DNA from: CAZGMJ01 sp964649005
GTDB lineage: Bacteria > Planctomycetota > Phycisphaerae > Sedimentisphaerales > Anaerobacaceae
Reading direction: 5' to 3'
Length of the DNA: 7,109 nucleotides
NCBI GenBank assembly: GCA_964649005.1
Contig: CAZYMD010000230.1
Location: forward strand, 1 to 7,109
Below, one piece after another: positions 1-4,389 of the stretch. A program made the position numbers and the translations under genes. The notes beneath the pieces were generated by a model, which saw only the letters and a program-made list of their open reading frames with translations, made no database searches and had not been told where the DNA came from. Position 1 is the first letter of the stretch; each line of letters opens with the position of its first letter.

Positions 1-3000
1 AGATTTTCCTTAACAGGCCCAACCGCAAAAACCGCCTCATTCAAAGCGCTCCAGGTACTCCCGCTTAAGACGCGCGCCTTGAAGTGAGTGCTGGCGCCAA
101 GAGTGAATGGACCTGTATACTGCACGGCGCTCGGCGAAACCTCGCTGGGAGACCCGCTGCTCTCACTGGCGGACAGTTCAACGGAGATAAGGAAATCTGA
201 ACTGGTCATCGAAGCGTTCATTCCGTGGATAGCCAGTATGTTGTTACCCACAACCAGTTTGTCCAAGTGCCCTGAGATGTCGAAATCCACTAAATTCACA
301 GCTTCCGAATCGCTATGACTGCCCGTTGCAATTGAATCCCATGACTGTGGGATTGGTGTGTTGTCCCGGGCTACCTCGACACCGTTGAGATAGGCTACGA
401 AACCGTCGTCATAGCGAATACCTAAACTGAGCAAATCAAATGTGTCTGGATTCTTGTCAAGCGTGAACGGTATACGCACGTAGCATGTACCGTTAGTGTT
501 GTACATCTCAGATTCTACATCTATGTTGATATAGCTTTGGTAGCCGCTGCTTCGTTCGTAGCCTACGCCACTGTTTCCGGCTGTCCAGGATGAGTCGTCG
601 AAGGCAGCTCCGCCTTTCCAGGCATCCTTGATAGTTCCGGTCGGTACGAGCACACGTTTGGAAGCGTTTTCAGGAACGATGGTGATTGTGTTTGTTGTTC
701 CCTGCTGCGCCCCAAACGGTCTTGGATCGTTGCCGTCGGTTGTGTACCAAATCGTTCCACCTCCACCATTCATGGCCAACACATCGAACGAGGAAACATA
801 ACCGCCATGCAAAGGCGATCCATTCACATTAAACATCGGAGTGTCGATCATAGGGAAGAGATTTTTATTTCTCAGCAAATTGATCAGAGCATAGGAGTTG
901 GCTGTATCGTGAATGGCTGGAATGTAGTTATTTATGACATTATCACGTTCGACCAGCCATGAGTCTTCACGAGTGAAGTAATAATCGGGGCCGTGAGGGG
1001 CGGGAGGATACAGGTCGTGGTTGATGTCCGTAAGCGGATTCGGCTGCTGGATTGTATTTCCGTACGGAGTGCTCATTTGAGTGTCACCCCACCGAGCAGA
1101 CTCGGCGACAATTGCCTTGTCGATCATGTTCGCGATATTCAGATAGCGGTCCTGGGAGCCAGTCACACTAAGTGCGCCCCTATCGAAAAGGTGCTTCTGG
1201 GCGCGGTCGGCAAATAGCAAGCGGAACTCTTCGCTTCTGCGCATTTTCTGGAACAGGCTCCCCGCCCCACCCGTACTGTCGATTCGCGAAGCGGCGCGCC
1301 CGTGATAGTCGAGGACAATTTCCTGGTCCCAGACGAAGAAGCGAAACTTGCCGTCACCGCTGGTGGCATTGGCTGCCGCGTAACCGTTGTGATGGGGCCA
1401 ATCCTCCGCATCGGCATACAGATGAAGAAGGTAATAGTCGGCAAAATTCTCGACGTCGAGGTATTCCTGAATCTGCGCGTACCCGGCGAGACTGGCCGGA
1501 TCGATGGCCATCATCGCATTCCAGCGAGAACGCCCGCCGGATAAGTCTTCATTGATCTCCCAATCCTCCGGCTCACCTCCAAGATGGTCGGCGAGAAAAT
1601 CGTCTGCAAAGCGTTCGGTAAGATTGTGGACTCCGAAGTAGAGGCCGTTTACATAGAGATGTACGAAGTTTCCGTGTGTGGAGGGTTGACCCATATCGCG
1701 AAGGCTATCCTTCATCCAGACGTCACGAGTGTACTGCGAATCATTCGGACGGTAGCGACTGTCACCCCACGAAACCAGACCCCACGAATCGGTAAAGCAG
1801 GCCCGAAGGACTAACTGGTTGAATGTATCCACATCAGACTGGGGAAAGAGCGGGTAATTGAGTTTTGGCGGACCGTAGAGCGAAGTGAATGTCAGGCGCA
1901 ACGAGTGTTTCTGCATGCGATAAGGTCGACGACTTGCATTACCATGGACTTCAACTATGCAGTCGTGCTGAAAGCCCTGAGCGCCATCGGGCAGAATGTA
2001 TTCGACCGAGCACTTGCGCTCCCAGCGGCTCTGGGGATTGGCGTAAATGCCGGTGGCGTCACTGATGAAGTCATCAGGGAGCATCGAGATGGAAACCGTC
2101 GGAATATCGAGCAAGGCGTCGCGGACTGAATAACCAGACTGGGTATTGTTAACAACTCGCGGATCCATCTCGTAGTCAGCAGGGACAATGGCTCCAGCAT
2201 CTGAACTAAAGCCCCAGTCCGTCGGCCAGCCGGCCGGGTTTGCCGGTTGCTGAGCGACATCGTCTACGAAGATATACGTGTGCGTTGTGACATCTCCCGG
2301 TTTGAAGCCTGGCTTGAATGCGACAGATCGTACTTGTGTTGTCGTAGTAATCGCAATAGGTCTGGTGGGATCGTAGATCACACGAGTCTGTTCGCTCGGC
2401 TCCGATCCATCCAGCGTATATTTGATTACGGCACCAGGGGTCTCACAAGCAATCGACAGAGTAAACGGCTCATCGTAGAATCCACGCGAATGGCTGTGGG
2501 AGGTTTTGTCCGTATATCCCAGGAATTCCTGTACGTTGGCTCCTCCCGGAGTCGTCGTCGTAAAATAGCGAAACAGCGTGTACCACATGCCATAGGAGAT
2601 GTCGGTTTCCTGGGGCGGGAATGCGGGGGCGTATTCATGAACTACTCGGCCGTTTGGACCGACTAGAGCCAGATACTCGCCCCCTTTGTCGAGGGCGAAG
2701 CTGATGTGCAAATATCCCTTGGAATCGACGTAATCATTAGTTGGTTGATCGGAGGCGAACAAAACCAAATAGCCTCCCCCGGACAATACCGCTTCAGGAG
2801 GAAAGGGCCATTTCTGAAGGTTGTCTATATCATCGGTCAGATACCAGCCGTTCAGAGAAACCGGCTCGGTTTCCGGATTGTAAAGCTCGATCCAATCAGA
2901 GCTATTGCCATCACCGTCGAGCAGACTGTGACTGTTGGAAGCAACAAACTCATTGATCACGACCTTGGACGTTTCCGTCAGCCAGTTGGACGCCAGCATG

Positions 3001-4151
3001 GCCCAGTCACCGAATGTAACGCTCCCACTATGATCCAGATCAGCAGGTGACTTGTTTTCATCGAGAGATGTCTCGAGCCACCGTTCGGCAAAGATCGCAA
3101 CATCGAAGTAATCAATGATTCCATTGAGATCGAAATCTCCATCAATGGTCTTGACTGCCTCAACCGTGACGAGGAATTCACCGATTTTACCCTCCTCCAT
3201 ACCAATCCCAACAGGTCCGTCTGAAACCTGTAAAAGCATCTCATAAGTCCCGGCCTGTGGAAAAGCAACTGCGAGGTCTTCCACTGTCGATCCGGAATCG
3301 TACTTCACAGGCGCCGGTCCGCTTTGCTGTATCCATTGATACTCCAGATCAAAAGGAGTACCCACATCAGGATGCTCGGGATCGCAACCCTCTATGTAGG
3401 GTAGTCCATCGTCTATCACAGTTACGTCGATAAAAGTTGTTGTATTCACTGAGGTCAACAAAGATTCCGGCCCCTGAATCTCCGGTGCCAGGTTGTTGCA
3501 GGGATTCTGTGATTCCAGGACAAAAGCGTTCATAACAAAAAACGCCTCCTCGGTCGAAGTCACTCCCGGCGTGTATTTGAGGTCGAATATGAGATTAACA
3601 TCTGATCCATCGGATACAATCGTCGCGGCAAATGTGGTTGCATCGGCAAGAGCGGTTATCCCTTGATAATCGAGAGACGAGATATGGATGTCTCCGGATG
3701 TTGTCGAGCCGGCCGCATCGTTGATAGTCACCGTGAAATAGCCGTTTTGATTGTCCGTATCATGATGGTATGAGAGCCACGAATAGGTTCCCGCAGGAAG
3801 ACCGCTGATAGTGAGCACCATCGGATCACCGTTCTGGCGAGCATCGGTGCCGATCCAGTCTCTCATAAGGTCTGGAGTGTCTTCCCCATCGTTGCCGCCC
3901 CTGTCTATCATCTGTACGGCTTGGGGTGCAACACCAATGGCCCACGTTGGTGTGACTGTTACAGTAGCGCCATACACCTCATAGTTTCGGGGAATGAACG
4001 TTGTTGGGTTTTCGTGGATTGCATAGTAAGCCTGATAACCGGCTTCAACGGCACTGCCGCTGTGCGTGAAATCAATCTTCAACTGGGCGTAAGCTATAGG
4101 CGCGAATAGCGAAGTAAGAACCAGACAGAATGTAAAGGCTGTTGCTTTCAT
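1..4151 (-). CDS. Exported lamin-tail / CotH-kinase multidomain protein (3' end outside window)
   Basis: Reading the minus strand from the ATG at 4149-4151 gives 1383 codons without a stop, so the gene leaves the window at its left edge. Residues 1-22 are a Sec signal peptide (AYA before Q23). Modules, by eye: 23-214 a beta-rich module with GLPAGTY and HHD, ending MNAFVLES; about 217-333 PKD/Ig-like; 337-391 two dockerin-like EF-hand units; about 396-540 lamin-tail domain (VINEFVASN, DWIELYNP); about 553-628 chitobiase-C-terminal-like domain (YTLDGSEP); about 682-1030 CotH-type kinase domain; about 1103-1378 a second chitobiase-like domain split by an inserted module. This order matches lamin-tail/CotH proteins common in planctomycetes. 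The product is inferred to be secreted or surface-bound; substrate unknown. From family memory the frame probably continues after VGPVKEN into another lamin-tail domain. The start is fixed by the signal peptide. No frameshift was found. Confidence 0.93.
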   Translation of the reverse strand, partial: MKATAFTFCLVLTSLFAPIAYAQLKIDFTHSGSAVEAGYQAYYAIHENPTTFIPRNYEVYGATVTVTPTWAIGVAPQAVQMIDRGGNDGEDTPDLMRDWIGTDARQNGDPMVLTISGLPAGTYSWLSYHHDTDNQNGYFTVTINDAAGSTTSGDIHISSLDYQGITALADATTFAATIVSDGSDVNLIFDLKYTPGVTSTEEAFFVMNAFVLESQNPCNNLAPEIQGPESLLTSVNTTTFIDVTVIDDGLPYIEGCDPEHPDVGTPFDLEYQWIQQSGPAPVKYDSGSTVEDLAVAFPQAGTYEMLLQVSDGPVGIGMEEGKIGEFLVTVEAVKTIDGDFDLNGIIDYFDVAIFAERWLETSLDENKSPADLDHSGSVTFGDWAMLASNWLTETSKVVINEFVASNSHSLLDGDGNSSDWIELYNPETEPVSLNGWYLTDDIDNLQKWPFPPEAVLSGGGYLVLFASDQPTNDYVDSKGYLHISFALDKGGEYLALVGPNGRVVHEYAPAFPPQETDISYGMWYTLFRYFTTTTPGGANVQEFLGYTDKTSHSHSRGFYDEPFTLSIACETPGAVIKYTLDGSEPSEQTRVIYDPTRPIAITTTTQVRSVAFKPGFKPGDVTTHTYIFVDDVAQQPANPAGWPTDWGFSSDAGAIVPADYEMDPRVVNNTQSGYSVRDALLDIPTVSISMLPDDFISDATGIYANPQSRWERKCSVEYILPDGAQGFQHDCIVEVHGNASRRPYRMQKHSLRLTFTSLYGPPKLNYPLFPQSDVDTFNQLVLRACFTDSWGLVSWGDSRYRPNDSQYTRDVWMKDSLRDMGQPSTHGNFVHLYVNGLYFGVHNLTERFADDFLADHLGGEPEDWEINEDLSGGRSRWNAMMAIDPASLAGYAQIQEYLDVENFADYYLLHLYADAEDWPHHNGYAAANATSGDGKFRFFVWDQEIVLDYHGRAASRIDSTGGAGSLFQKMRRSEEFRLLFADRAQKHLFDRGALSVTGSQDRYLNIANMIDKAIVAESARWGDTQMSTPYGNTIQQPNPLTDINHDLYPPAPHGPDYYFTREDSWLVERDNVINNYIPAIHDTANSYALINLLRNKNLFPMIDTPMFNVNGSPLHGGYVSSFDVLAMNGGGGTIWYTTDGNDPRPFGAQQGTTNTITIVPENASKRVLVPTGTIKDAWKGGAAFDDSSWTAGNSGVGYERSSGYQSYINIDVESEMYNTNGTCYVRIPFTLDKNPDTFDLLSLGIRYDDGFVAYLNGVEVARDNTPIPQSWDSIATGSHSDSEAVNLVDFDISGHLDKLVVGNNILAIHGMNASMTSSDFLISVELSASESSGSPSEVSPSAVQYTGPFTLGASTHFKARVLSGSTWSALNEAVFAVGPVKEN
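147..845 (-). other. Second chitobiase-like domain, interrupted by an inserted beta-rich module
   Basis: The first half of a chitobiase-C-terminal-like (Fn3-associated) domain spans about residues 1103-1145, with TIWYTTDGNDPR at 1133-1144. Its closing strands appear only at about 1336-1378, with VSPSAVQYTGPFTL and VKAR/WSALNEAVF-type sequence (here FKAR, WSALNEAVF); that end runs past the listed segment, to about position 18. Between them, about 1150-1335 form a separate module with KRVLVPTG, DAWKGGAAFDDSSW, GVGYE, YVRIPF, IRYDDGFVAYLNGVEVAR and GNNILAIHGMN. I believe similar inserts occur in related planctomycete proteins. The fold looks like a galactose-binding jelly roll, but no function is known to me. 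Confidence 0.6.
1062..2108 (-). other. CotH-type kinase domain within the left-hand protein
   Basis: Residues about 682-1030 show the order of motifs expected of the CotH family: DIPTVSIS at 682-689; HGNASRRPYRMQKHSLRL at 736-753 with K748; NGLYFGVHNLTER at 835-847 with E846; DWPHHN at 917-922; FFVWDQE at 938-944; and AESARWGD at 1016-1023. By analogy with known CotH kinases, K748, E846, D917, N922 and D942 fit the ATP- and metal-binding set. The usual (W/Y)DxD motif reads WDQE here, so the second acidic position is Glu instead of Asp. The domain call is firm; activity is not shown. Confidence 0.82.
2979..3143 (-). repeat. Dockerin-like pair of EF-hand units in the CotH-type protein
   Basis: Two units lie back to back, at residues 337-359 and 370-391. 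Loop positions 1, 3, 5, 9 and 12 carry D339, D341, N343, D347, D350 in the first unit and D371, D373, S375, T379, D382 in the second. Both end in a hydrophobic helix closing with W-L (W358-L359, W390-L391). This matches the calcium-binding loop of type I dockerins in general form. The pair sits in the middle of the protein between a PKD-like region and a lamin-tail domain, whereas clostridial dockerins are usually terminal. Cohesin binding is not established, and no cohesin is seen in the window. Confidence 0.75.
4086..4151 (-). other. Sec signal peptide coding segment of the CotH-type protein
   Basis: The first 22 codons read MKATAFTFCLVLTSLFAPIAYA, with one lysine, a hydrophobic core and an A-Y-A motif directly before Q23. 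This is a standard signal peptidase I site. The cysteine at position 9 lies inside the hydrophobic core and not in a lipobox, so a lipoprotein is unlikely. The segment fixes the ATG at 4151 as the start and shows that the kinase domain is exported. Confidence 0.85.
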
Positions 4152-4290
4152 CTTAAACTGTTATCGTCTTTTTCCACATCAGGCTGTGAAGAATGTGCTT
4201 TTGTAGTAACGTTTCTCGCACTCTGTACCTCTGGCGCAAATCCAGACATTCTGTTGGATATAGTATTTGGAACATGGAATGGTTCCAGGA
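4152..4290 (-). other. Leader of the CotH-type gene, no clear promoter or Shine-Dalgarno
   Basis: This stretch between the terminator and the ATG must hold the start signals of the left-hand gene if the hairpin works. I see no convincing -35/-10 pair. A purine run GGAAAAAGA (4167-4175 on the plus strand) ends 15 nt before the ATG, too far for a usual Shine-Dalgarno. Leaders without a Shine-Dalgarno are common in planctomycetes. Small inverted repeats lie at 4230-4246 (5-bp arms, 7-nt loop) and 4269-4286 (5-bp arms, 8-nt loop); neither is strong enough to assign a role. Confidence 0.35.
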
Positions 4291-4334
4291 CAGACAAAAG
4301 CCAGAGGGGGCCCACCATCGCGAGCCCCCTCCAG
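4291..4334 (-). terminator. Hairpin terminator after the LamG/dockerin-like gene
   Basis: On the minus strand GAGGGGGC and GCCCCCTC form a perfect 8-bp GC-rich stem (plus-strand arms 4304-4311 and 4324-4331) with a 12-nt loop, extendable by two wobble pairs and one C-G pair. It is followed in the minus direction by GG and CTTTTGTCTG, a short and imperfect T-run. It starts about 55 bp after the TAG stop. The T-run lies only on the minus-strand exit side, so it fits the minus-strand gene. The short T-run makes strength uncertain. Confidence 0.6.
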
Positions 4335-4389
4335 GTCATTCGCCTTCACATCTCCTACTTATCATGAACTGTACGTCAGTATCAACACT

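Noticed and set aside
1172..1555. 127-codon plus-strand frame
   Set aside because: It lies antisense to the CotH-type kinase region, is rich in arginine, and has no domain. It is a shadow of the real gene.
2247..2666. 139-codon plus-strand frame
   Set aside because: It is antisense to the lamin-tail and chitobiase-like regions, with no signal, motif or leader. The minus-strand frame explains the DNA.
4269..4286. Small inverted repeat ggaac...gttcc
   Set aside because: Five-base arms with an eight-base loop are expected by chance, and no T-run or known operator matches.
4148..4339. 63-codon minus-strand frame whose TGA overlaps the ATG at 4151
   Set aside because: It spans the terminator hairpin, has no recognisable motif or signal peptide, and the ATGA overlap looks accidental.
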